From Clostridiales bacterium (lineage in GTDB: Bacteria > Bacillota > Clostridia > Oscillospirales > Oscillospiraceae): 8,618 bases of DNA. The stretch is from the NCBI GenBank assembly GCA_012728025.1, contig JAAYFX010000284.1, positions 1 to 8,618 on the forward strand, read 5' to 3'. Made by a program: the position numbers and the translations under genes. This document shows, piece by piece, positions 1 through 5,967 of the stretch. The notes below the pieces were generated by a model. It searched no databases. It saw only the letters and a program-made list of their open reading frames with translations, and was not told the DNA's origin. The first letter of the stretch is position 1. Each line of letters begins with the position of its first letter.

Positions 1-985
1 CATTAATTGTTTCTCCCGCCTTGTAACCGGCCACCTTAAGAAGTTGATCCTGTGTGCTTTTCTTTTGCATTTCCGCCCCTACTTTAATCAGATAGTCATT
101 AATTTGGGGAAGAAGGGGCTTTTGCTCCTCACTAAGCTCAAGGTTCACCTCATCGGGAATCATCATGGGTGTCCCCATATGTTGATCTATTACTCTGGAG
201 ATTTCCGGATCATCCCGAAGCCCTTTGAGAACCCCAAGTAAGGCCGCATTTTCCTCTGTAGGCTCAATTGAGGCCAGAATATGCTCCCAAGCCTGCTTAA
301 GGGGTTTGCCATATGTGTGGTTTAACTCTTCCTTGAAAAAATAAAGCTTATCCAGTCCTTGCCCCTCGCCTACCAGATAATTTGTGCTTGCACCGGCGCC
401 CATTGTTTTAAGGCTGCGGAAATTCTCCACATGAATTTGCTCGGCACGGTTATTGCTTATAAGGTCACTCCAGGTGACGGTGCTGCGCATCTCCGGCGGA
501 TACTCAAGCAAAAGAAGATTCCACTGGGAAATCCCCTTTATATCCTTCAGGGCTGTTTGTTTTATAAGCCGCACCTGATTGCGGCGGGCCCGCCCTGCCG
601 ATGTCAGCACCAATCGATGGCCAATATATGAGTCACAATGCTTAATGAGGGAATCATAAAGCTCCAAAATCAGTCTTGCATGGCCTTCATCCCGCATGAG
701 GTCTCCGGTAATCGGATAAGAATTAAAGGCATTGCTTATGTTGTCTATGCCCTCTGTAACCGCTTCAAAGCGGGCGGAGTTTGCCCCGCCAAGCCCGCCT
801 TTTTTAAGCTCTTTAAGGTTTTTGTTCAACTCGGTCAAAAAGGTGGTTCCAGCCGGTTCCACGAGAGCATCTTCCTCTGGGCCGCCTGTTTGCTCTGTCT
901 CGGACAAGGGGGCATCAAGGTCTTCTGCCATTGCGATTTCCAGCTCCTCCAGAGAAGTGCTTTCTTCAACTCTTGCGTGATTCAT
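1..985 (-). CDS. Hypothetical protein beside an eCIS ATPase, possible kinase-like cargo or accessory protein (3' end cut by window)
   Basis: An uninterrupted minus-strand frame runs from ATG at 985-983 off the left edge, giving 328 visible residues. Residues 1-47 are acidic and low in complexity, and residues 50-62 form a short Lys/Leu-rich helix. Residues 95-140 look helical (a Y-x2-L-I-x2-C-x2-Y pattern at 110-120). Around 195-220 there is a glycine-rich loop (MGAGASTNYLV, 195-205) followed by a hydrophobic strand ending in FFKEE (Lys218). This resembles a nucleotide-binding loop and its invariant lysine in kinase-like folds, including HipA/PI-kinase-like ones. The catalytic loop would lie beyond the window, so the fold is unproven. 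I do not recognise a named family. An AAGGAG element 11 nt upstream is a plausible ribosome binding site. The gene follows the eCIS-type ATPase on the same strand after 59 nt, so co-transcription is likely. An acidic, disordered N-terminus would fit a loaded effector, but this is inference. Confidence 0.85.
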   Translation of the reverse strand, partial: MNHARVEESTSLEELEIAMAEDLDAPLSETEQTGGPEEDALVEPAGTTFLTELNKNLKELKKGGLGGANSARFEAVTEGIDNISNAFNSYPITGDLMRDEGHARLILELYDSLIKHCDSYIGHRLVLTSAGRARRNQVRLIKQTALKDIKGISQWNLLLLEYPPEMRSTVTWSDLISNNRAEQIHVENFRSLKTMGAGASTNYLVGEGQGLDKLYFFKEELNHTYGKPLKQAWEHILASIEPTEENAALLGVLKGLRDDPEISRVIDQHMGTPMMIPDEVNLELSEEQKPLLPQINDYLIKVGAEMQKKSTQDQLLKVAGYKAGETIN

Positions 986-1019
986 AGCTCTGCTTTCTCC
1001 TTTCTTCAGTCCTCATTAT

Positions 1020-1040
1020 CCCATAGCTTCTGACTATGGG
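1020..1040 (-). promoter_or_regulatory. Stem-loop between ATPase and downstream gene
   Basis: CCCATAG (1020-1026) and CTATGGG (1034-1040) form a perfect 7-bp stem with a 7-nt loop. It begins four bases after the ATPase stop codon in transcription direction. The bases that follow on the minus strand are ATAATGAGG, with no T-run, so it is not a standard intrinsic terminator. It may stabilise the upstream mRNA segment or lower expression of the downstream gene. Confidence 0.5.
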
Positions 1041-1044
1041 GATT

Positions 1045-3066
1045 TTACAAGGCGTTTAGCTCCGCTTCCGTCATGCGGGTTCCCTGTTTTAACATTTCCA
1101 CTTTAACTGCCTGTCTGATATGCTCATAATTTACCGGACTGTCCTCAGAAGCGGCTCTATAAGCGGCATCCGAGGCAATGGTTTTTATGGAGCTTGCGGA
1201 TATTTCAAGCTTTTCCGCCAGCCGCTCAAAGCCCGACTGAAGCCTCACAGGCGTTTCGGGAGGGAAAACCTTGTTCCAGATGTTAAGGCGCAGGGCGGCA
1301 TCCGGCTTTGGAATTCCTATAATATAGGTGAAACGGCGACGGAAGGCGGCGTCCATATTTGACAAAAGGTTTGTGGATAAAATGGAAATGCCCCTGTGTT
1401 CCTCAATCTTCTGGAGAAGATATGCCGTTTCGGTGTTTGCATAGCGGTCATTGGCGTCGCTGACCTCCGTACGCTTGGTGAAAAGTGAGTCGGCCTCGTC
1501 AAACAAAAGCACACAGTTGGTTCTGTATGCAAAATCAAAAATCTCTGAAACATTTTTCTCTGTTTCTCCTATGTATTTGCTTACAAGCTGGGATAAATCA
1601 ACCTTATAAAGCTCAATCCCCAGCTCATGGGCAATCACCTGTGCCGACATGGTTTTTCCGGCTCCGGAGGGACCGTAAAGTAAAATGGAAAGCCCCCTGC
1701 CATAGGGTAGCTTTTTGCCAAAACTCCAGACATCATTAACTGTGTGGGCGTGTATAATTCTGTCGCAGGCAGAGTGCATAAGGGAAAGAGGCTCCTCGGG
1801 CAGAACAATATCGTCCCAGCTAAATACGCAGGAAACACGGGTGAGACTTTGGCCACTTATTTCTCCGGCATTGTGCAGGCGCACCCCCGCCCAAATGTCA
1901 TTGCTGTTTATAGCATTCCGACCTTGGGACTGGGCATTTATGTAGGCCCTGCGCAGAATTTTCTTAATATCTCCGGCGGTGTACCGCAGTTTATTGGCAA
2001 ACTTATGAACATCTGTGCCGGTTTCCAGCAGATATTCTTCGGAAAGCTCCTGCCATAGTTTGCGGCGCTGTAATGTGGAGTCCGGAGGAAAGCACAGCTC
2101 CACAACATCTTGTTCTAAAGGCAGCAGAGCGGGGATGCCCTCATGGGAAATAAGAAAAAATAGAGGGCAGAAACGGCGGCAGCCCTCTACAAGAGAGCAA
2201 AGAGACTGGCTGGGTTTGTAGGTTGCCGACAGCTCGTAAAGCACCGCCGCACCATCTGTTGCGGCGGCCAGTAACAAAACAGCACGGGAAAGCCTTTGGG
2301 ATTCTTTCTCGGTTTTTTCATTAAAAACATTCACATTAACAAAAACCAGAGGCAGCCCTTGCTCCGCTGCGGCGGCCCGCAGGGCGTCTTTTCTGCCGCA
2401 GCCGAGGGAGCCGGAAAGAATTACACCACAGCCGTCAAGTTTGCCGAGATGCACTCGGGAAATTAGCTTTGATAGTCCGGCGGCCTGCTCCTTGGGATAA
2501 GGCCCCTTTGAAGCTTTTTCCTCCTCTGACCGCCAAAGGCTTATTCCCTGCAAAAGACTGCCGGAACAAACTTCGCCCTCCAAAACCTGAAAGGTCAGCA
2601 GTTCGGGCAAAAGCAGCTTTTCCAAATGCCCATCTCCCTGAAGGTCAAACAGCAGGCGGGCCGAACTTTCAGGATGGGAAAGGGTGTAAATTTCACTGCT
2701 TTTTACAGGTTTAATATGGCGAAATAGTCGGAGGGCAAGCCCCAAATCAGGCTTTTCCCGCCCTGTCAGCTTGTGGAAAAGGCGGCTAAACACAGGGTCA
2801 AAGCCTGAAGCGCAGGCCAAAACAGCGCAAAACACAGTAAAATCGGATAGCTCCAGCCTATGCTGTAAGTGCAGAATGGGCAGGTGACAGTCTGAGGCTT
2901 CCCGACGGAAACGAATGTTTTCAAGAGGCTGAGCCACAGGGAAGTCTTTGCTTTTTTTTGAAATCTCTGCTTCCAGTAGCAGACCTATAAGTCCCAGCCA
3001 GTCATAAAGTTCATCACAGGAGTTTTCATAAGATGATTTTTCAGACAGCCAGCAAAAGTTTGCCAA
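1045..3066 (-). CDS. AAA+ ATPase of the extracellular contractile injection system (Afp15/Pvc15-like) type
   Basis: This 673-residue protein matches the architecture of eCIS-associated ATPases. Residues 65-120 form a helical, winged-helix-like segment (L-x-LSDF followed by a region rich in Leu and Arg). A first P-loop-like module (GSLGCGRKD, 219-227) has a degenerate Walker A and only VLYEL (275-279) where Walker B should be, so it is probably inactive. The C-terminal module is intact: W417-D-D linker, Walker A GPSGAGKT (465-472), VSKYIGETEKN pore/helix motif (495-505), Walker B with DEAD (523-526), RYANTE (541-546), sensor-1 Asn566 and arginine fingers RRR (576-578). In related systems this ATPase is linked to particle function and loading of toxins rather than to contraction. 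The start is TTG (3066-3064), supported by AGGAGG nine bases upstream. It is the first gene of its operon here; structural eCIS genes are not visible. A generic CDC48/FtsH-like ATPase is the alternative. Confidence 0.9.
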   Translation of the reverse strand: MANFCWLSEKSSYENSCDELYDWLGLIGLLLEAEISKKSKDFPVAQPLENIRFRREASDCHLPILHLQHRLELSDFTVFCAVLACASGFDPVFSRLFHKLTGREKPDLGLALRLFRHIKPVKSSEIYTLSHPESSARLLFDLQGDGHLEKLLLPELLTFQVLEGEVCSGSLLQGISLWRSEEEKASKGPYPKEQAAGLSKLISRVHLGKLDGCGVILSGSLGCGRKDALRAAAAEQGLPLVFVNVNVFNEKTEKESQRLSRAVLLLAAATDGAAVLYELSATYKPSQSLCSLVEGCRRFCPLFFLISHEGIPALLPLEQDVVELCFPPDSTLQRRKLWQELSEEYLLETGTDVHKFANKLRYTAGDIKKILRRAYINAQSQGRNAINSNDIWAGVRLHNAGEISGQSLTRVSCVFSWDDIVLPEEPLSLMHSACDRIIHAHTVNDVWSFGKKLPYGRGLSILLYGPSGAGKTMSAQVIAHELGIELYKVDLSQLVSKYIGETEKNVSEIFDFAYRTNCVLLFDEADSLFTKRTEVSDANDRYANTETAYLLQKIEEHRGISILSTNLLSNMDAAFRRRFTYIIGIPKPDAALRLNIWNKVFPPETPVRLQSGFERLAEKLEISASSIKTIASDAAYRAASEDSPVNYEHIRQAVKVEMLKQGTRMTEAELNAL

Positions 3067-3075
3067 GACAGTTCG

Positions 3076-3081
3076 CCTCCT
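3076..3081 (-). promoter_or_regulatory. Ribosome binding site fixing the TTG start of the ATPase
   Basis: On the minus strand AGGAGG lies nine bases before TTG at 3066-3064. The next in-frame ATG lies far inside conserved sequence, so the TTG start is preferred. Confidence 0.8.
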
Positions 3082-3137
3082 GATTATTATATGTTACACC
3101 AGCATACCCCAGACAGATGCCGATAGAGAGATTTAGC

Positions 3138-3166
3138 ATAATGTCTGTTTTGCAGGTATTATGGCA
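3138..3166 (-). repeat. Degenerate copy of the ~32-bp intergenic repeat
   Basis: The first ten bases (ATAATGTCTG) match the copy at 4001-4010 exactly. The rest is diverged but keeps a GGTATTAT...CA core in the position of GATATTATACCA. On the minus strand the -10-like element has decayed to ATAATA preceded by TGCC. Confidence 0.45.
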
Positions 3167-3182
3167 AGAGTGAAAACTAGCA

Positions 3183-3198
3183 ATATAACGTGTTATAT
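3183..3198. promoter_or_regulatory. 16-bp palindrome, candidate operator
   Basis: ATATAAC, a GT centre and GTTATAT form a perfect dyad with 7-bp arms. It lies about 117 bases upstream of the ATPase start and roughly 40 bases downstream, on the minus strand, of the -10 element at 3239-3244. That is a position suited to a repressor such as a TetR- or MarR-type dimer. No regulator gene is visible in the window. Confidence 0.4.
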
Positions 3199-3219
3199 CT
3201 AGGCGGTTCTGCCATAGGC

Positions 3220-3250
3220 ATAATGCGTCTTTACGGATATTATACCATAG
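3220..3250 (-). promoter_or_regulatory. Repeat copy carrying an extended -10, candidate promoter of the ATPase operon
   Basis: The minus strand reads TGGTATAAT (TATAAT at 3244-3239), a perfect extended -10. No good -35 lies 16-18 bases upstream. The predicted start near 3232 would leave a leader of about 165 nt before the ATPase start. The plus-strand sequence shares ATAATG and GGATATTATACCA with the repeats at 4001-4032 and 4071-4102. Confidence 0.5.
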
Positions 3251-3311
3251 GCTAAGCCGAAGAAAGCCCGCACTTTTAAATCTTCATGGAATCTTTAGAA
3301 ACCTTAAAACT

Positions 3312-3363
3312 AATAAAAATGCACAGCGGGAGGAGCTTTAATTAAAGTCCTCCCGCTGTGCAT
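3312..3363 (-). terminator. Strong rho-independent terminator of the flavodoxin gene
   Basis: Arms at 3319-3334 and 3348-3363 are perfectly complementary over 16 bp and GC-rich. The enclosed CTTTAATTAAAG can pair further. On the minus strand the hairpin is followed by TTTTTATTAG, a good U-tract; on the plus strand it is followed by ATGTACTC, with no T-run. It lies about 55 bases after the flavodoxin stop and insulates the ATPase operon from read-through. Confidence 0.9.
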
Positions 3364-3418
3364 ATGTACTCAGGATAAATTTTGGAAAAAAACATTGTAC
3401 ACTTTCCAAACTAAAGTT

Positions 3419-3958
3419 TTAGCTGAAGTTTTCGGCAGCCAGCTTCTTTGCCTTTTCCTTTAAATCATTGAGGTCTTTTTCCGTGGGAAGTCCTCTAACA
3501 TCCCCCATACGACCTTGGGTACTCATTTCCTCAGAACCTATAAATTCGCTTAGAACATACCACTTATCTAAAACATCAAAGCCCATATGGTCGAAAAACT
3601 GTCCCATATACAGTCCTGTGGGTATGGCCTCGTCTATGCCGGTATGAGGCCCTGAGTAGGTGCAGAAAACAAGGGTTTTTTTCCCCACTCTCGGGCTGTT
3701 TGGAAGAACCTTCCCAATGCTTTTATAGTGGTTAAACTTCTTTTTAAGATACTCGTTAAAAGGTATAGGAACAGTCCAGCTATAAGAGGGCGCTCCCACA
3801 CAAACCAAATCATAATCGAAATAATCGATATGCTCTGCCTCGCCAAACTTCAAAAGGCTTGTTTCCATGCCAGCCTCTTTAAGACCTTCATTGATTGCTT
3901 TTGCAACCTTTTCGGTGTTTCCGGTGTAGGAACAATATAAAACAAGAGCTTTCTTCAT
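3419..3958 (-). CDS. Flavodoxin family protein
   Basis: The 179-residue protein has a flavodoxin-like fold expected to bind FMN. Residues 4-8 are the first beta strand, followed by the phosphate-binding loop SYTGNT (10-15). The second flavin-contacting loop is GAPSYSWTV (55-63), and a further strand LVFCTYSGPH spans 96-105. No signal peptide or membrane segment is present, so it should be cytosolic. The family carries electrons in anaerobes or acts as a small NAD(P)H or multimeric flavodoxin; the specific partner is unknown. A GTG at 3964 is in frame, but AGGAGG at 3968-3973 is only 3 nt from it and 9 nt from ATG 3958, so the ATG is chosen. It has its own likely promoters in the repeats upstream and its own terminator, so it is probably monocistronic. 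Read-through from the importer operon cannot be excluded, because no good terminator follows that operon. Confidence 0.92.
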   Translation of the reverse strand: MKKALVLYCSYTGNTEKVAKAINEGLKEAGMETSLLKFGEAEHIDYFDYDLVCVGAPSYSWTVPIPFNEYLKKKFNHYKSIGKVLPNSPRVGKKTLVFCTYSGPHTGIDEAIPTGLYMGQFFDHMGFDVLDKWYVLSEFIGSEEMSTQGRMGDVRGLPTEKDLNDLKEKAKKLAAENFS

Positions 3959-3967
3959 AAACACATT

Positions 3968-3973
3968 CCTCCT
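3968..3973 (-). promoter_or_regulatory. Ribosome binding site fixing the flavodoxin start
   Basis: AGGAGG on the minus strand is nine bases from ATG 3958-3956 and only three from an in-frame GTG at 3964-3962, which favours the ATG. Confidence 0.8.
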
Positions 3974-4000
3974 AAAGTAATTTTCAGCCTATGCTTTTCG

Positions 4001-4032
4001 ATAATGTCTGCTCTGGGGATATTATACCACAG
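4001..4032 (-). promoter_or_regulatory. Repeat copy with an extended -10, candidate flavodoxin promoter
   Basis: Minus-strand TGGTATAAT (TATAAT at 4026-4021) is a perfect extended -10, with a predicted start near 4014 and a leader of about 55 nt. No TTGACA-like -35 is seen. The 22 bases at 4011-4032 are identical to those at 4081-4102. The -10 sits within one arm of the hairpin at 4023-4055. Confidence 0.55.
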
Positions 4033-4055
4033 GCACGAAGTGCCGTTGTGGTATA
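4023..4055. promoter_or_regulatory. Bulged 14-bp hairpin overlapping a -10 element
   Basis: TATACCACA (4023-4031) pairs with TGTGGTATA (4047-4055), and GGCAC (4032-4036) with GTGCC (4040-4044). The loop is GAA and one arm has a 2-nt GT bulge. No T-run follows on either strand, so it is not an intrinsic terminator. It may be an operator overlapping the flavodoxin promoter, or the core of a small repeated element. Confidence 0.5.
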
Positions 4056-4070
4056 TGCCATTAAACCTGT

Positions 4071-4102
4071 ATGATATCCGCTCTGGGGATATTATACCAC
4101 AG
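4071..4102 (-). promoter_or_regulatory. Second upstream repeat copy with an extended -10
   Basis: The 22-bp identity with 4011-4032 covers the same minus-strand TGGTATAAT (TATAAT at 4096-4091). The first ten bases match the other copy at 7 of 10 positions. It starts 14 bases beyond the importer ATPase stop and could be a tandem promoter for the flavodoxin gene. Confidence 0.5.
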
Positions 4103-4116
4103 CCGTAAAGCAGATA

Positions 4117-4893
4117 CTAATCTGTAACCTTTTCGTCAGGAAAGGGGACTATGATGGGAATTCCCATGTATTCGGTAATGTGAACGTGCATCTGATAGAC
4201 CTTTTCAATGTTCTCCGGTGTCATAACCTCCAGCCCGCCATAGGAAAACAGCTTGGAGTCTTTTAGAAAGACAAAGCGGTCACAATAGCGGATTGCAAGG
4301 TTAAGGTCATGGATGACAATGGCAACACAAATGTTATTCTCTCTTGCGATTTTCTTTACAGTCTGGAGAACCTCATGCTGATTTCGAGGGTCAAGGTTGC
4401 TGGTAGGCTCATCTAAAAGCAAAAGCTTTGGTTCCTGAGCAAGGGCACGGGCAAGCATTACCTTCTGAGCCTCGCCCCCTGAAAGACGGGATACGGTTCT
4501 AAGGGCAAAATCCTCAAGCTTCATCTTGTGTATTATATCGCTTACAATCTGCCTGTCCTCGGAGCTTGCATCCCACTTAATATATGGCTTTCTTCCAAGA
4601 AGAATTGAGTCGAACACAGTCATATTGATTGAAGTGCTGCTTTGGGGAACATAGGCTATGTTTTGAGCCATCATGGTTTTACTCATTTTGTATACATTTT
4701 TGCCATCAACCATCACAATGCCCTCATCGGGAGTGCAAATGCGGTCGATACATTTTAAAAGGGTGCTTTTTCCCGCTCCGTTGTTTCCAAGAACGGCGAT
4801 ACATTCATTTTGCTTTATATCAAAGCTGATGTCCTCAAGAATTTTCCTATCCGATTTATCATAAGCGAAACTAATGTTGCTAACTTCAACCAT
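4117..4893 (-). CDS. ABC transporter ATP-binding protein, FecE/BtuD type (iron-chelate or corrinoid uptake)
   Basis: This is the 258-residue cytoplasmic ATPase of a type II binding-protein-dependent importer. It shows all nucleotide-binding motifs: Walker A GNNGAGKST (36-44), Q-loop Gln84 in YVPQS, signature LSGGE (137-141), Walker B LLLLDEP (157-163), D-loop SNLD (165-168) and switch His195 in VIHDLN. Length is normal for the FecE/FhuC/BtuD group. The start ATG (4893) overlaps the last 8 bases of the permease gene, which implies translational coupling, and AGGGGG lies about ten bases upstream. The partners are the adjacent permease and lipoprotein. The substrate cannot be told from the ATPase. 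Only a weak 5-bp stem (4111-4124) is seen at its end, not a convincing terminator. Confidence 0.96.
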   Translation of the reverse strand: MVEVSNISFAYDKSDRKILEDISFDIKQNECIAVLGNNGAGKSTLLKCIDRICTPDEGIVMVDGKNVYKMSKTMMAQNIAYVPQSSTSINMTVFDSILLGRKPYIKWDASSEDRQIVSDIIHKMKLEDFALRTVSRLSGGEAQKVMLARALAQEPKLLLLDEPTSNLDPRNQHEVLQTVKKIARENNICVAIVIHDLNLAIRYCDRFVFLKDSKLFSYGGLEVMTPENIEKVYQMHVHITEYMGIPIIVPFPDEKVTD

Positions 4894-5965
4894 TGCTATT
4901 AAACCCCCTGAAAAGAAGATACAGGAATAAAGGTGCGCCTAAAAAGGAGGTAATGGCACCGATTGGAAGAATAACGGGAGCTATTATAAGTCTTGCGAAG
5001 GTGTCGGCAAGAATGAGAAGCAGGGAGCCGGCAACAGCAGAACAGGGAATGAGATAACGGTAGTCATTGCCTACAAACCTGCGCATAATATGGGGGGCTA
5101 CAAGGCCAACAAAGCTGATAATTCCAACAAAGGATACGGCAACTGCCGAAGCAAGGGAACAAATTCCCATGCTGACCAGCATAACCCTTCTTGTGTTAAC
5201 TCCAAGGCTTTTCGCCGTATCGGCACCGCTTTCCATGGCGTTATAGTTCCAGCGGTTAAGAAGGAAATACACAAGGGCAAAGAAAAGTACAATTGTTAAA
5301 ATTAAAATCTCTGTCCAGCCTGCCGAGCCTAAGTTTCCAAAGGTCCAGAACACAACAGAGCTGATTTTGGTTTCGTCGGCAAAATATTGAAGCAAGGTGC
5401 TTCCCCCTGTAAACAAAGAGCTTAGGGCAACACCGGCCAATATAAGCCCAGCGGGGCCCAAATCCTTTTTAAACTGTGATAAAAGGATAACCACAAATGT
5501 TGACAGAGAGCCGAACAGGAAGGCGCATATAGTTACTATATAGGGGTTACTGATTGTAACCGCTGTGGCGGCAGAGTCAGAATTAACAACTCCGCCGCCG
5601 AATACAATGATGCCTAGAGCAGCGCCAAAGGCCGCCCCCTGAGACACGCCCAAGGTTGAAGCCGAGGCCAGAGGGTTTTGCAAAACGCACTGCATAACCG
5701 CACCTGAAACCGCCAAAACCGCCCCCACTACAATGGCTGCCGTAACTCGGGGCAGCCGTATATTCATAATCGTAATCTGAGATTGGGGGGTAGCCTTGCC
5801 GAAAAAGCTGTTAAAGACCTCAGGTATTGGTATTTTTAAAGAGCCGGAGCTTATGGCGAAGAGGCCGACAATTATAGTAGCGGCAAAGGCTATGACAAAG
5901 GTAAGCTTTTTCCGCCTTATATAAGCCTCATAGCTTTCAAGCTGGTTAAGGTTTTTGTTTGGCAT
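4886..5965 (-). CDS. Iron-chelate/corrinoid ABC transporter permease, FecCD family
   Basis: The 359-residue integral membrane protein forms the homodimeric translocation pore of the importer. It begins with a cationic cytosolic stretch and a first membrane segment (about 22-40), and has many further hydrophobic segments, consistent with the ten helices usual in the family. Family landmarks are RLPR (70-73) with the NPLA segment (97-100), LGVNTRRV (254-261) in the cytoplasmic loop that contacts the ATPase, the conserved GLVAPHIMR (287-295), and the C-terminal LPIGAITSFLGAP (333-345). Length is slightly above the typical 330-350, because of a longer N-terminus. The start ATG lies two bases after the binding-protein stop, and GGTGAG in the end of that gene serves as a weak ribosome binding site, so translation is coupled. 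A single permease gene fits a homodimer. Confidence 0.96.
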   Translation of the reverse strand: MPNKNLNQLESYEAYIRRKKLTFVIAFAATIIVGLFAISSGSLKIPIPEVFNSFFGKATPQSQITIMNIRLPRVTAAIVVGAVLAVSGAVMQCVLQNPLASASTLGVSQGAAFGAALGIIVFGGGVVNSDSAATAVTISNPYIVTICAFLFGSLSTFVVILLSQFKKDLGPAGLILAGVALSSLFTGGSTLLQYFADETKISSVVFWTFGNLGSAGWTEILILTIVLFFALVYFLLNRWNYNAMESGADTAKSLGVNTRRVMLVSMGICSLASAVAVSFVGIISFVGLVAPHIMRRFVGNDYRYLIPCSAVAGSLLLILADTFARLIIAPVILPIGAITSFLGAPLFLYLLFRGFNSNG

Positions 5966-5967
5966 TG

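Larger units (their letters stand above)
3067..3418. other. Gene-free spacer between the flavodoxin gene and the eCIS ATPase gene
   Basis: This stretch of about 350 bases has no convincing reading frame on either strand. Going from high to low coordinate, which is the direction of transcription, it holds the flavodoxin terminator (3312-3363), a repeat copy with an extended -10 (3220-3250), a 16-bp palindrome (3183-3198), a degenerate repeat copy (3138-3166) and the ATPase ribosome binding site (3076-3081). It therefore looks like a full regulatory region for the ATPase operon. Confidence 0.7.

Noticed and set aside
359..1033. Plus-strand open frames across the left-hand gene
   Set aside because: They are antisense to a continuous minus-strand frame of 328 codons with protein-like composition, and lack ribosome binding sites or recognisable domains.
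1120..2714. Several plus- and minus-strand frames inside the ATPase gene
   Set aside because: They are shadows of the 673-residue gene, whose AAA+ motifs fix the coding frame.
3138..4102. Repeats as a CRISPR array
   Set aside because: Only four imperfect copies exist, separated by 70 to about 750 bases with a whole gene between them, so spacing does not fit an array.
4111..4124. Small inverted repeat CAGAT/ATCTG at the end of the importer operon as a terminator
   Set aside because: The stem is only 5 bp, overlaps the stop codon, and is not followed by a T-run.
5090..5299. Short frames within the permease gene
   Set aside because: They overlap conserved FecCD sequence in another frame and show no domain or start signal.
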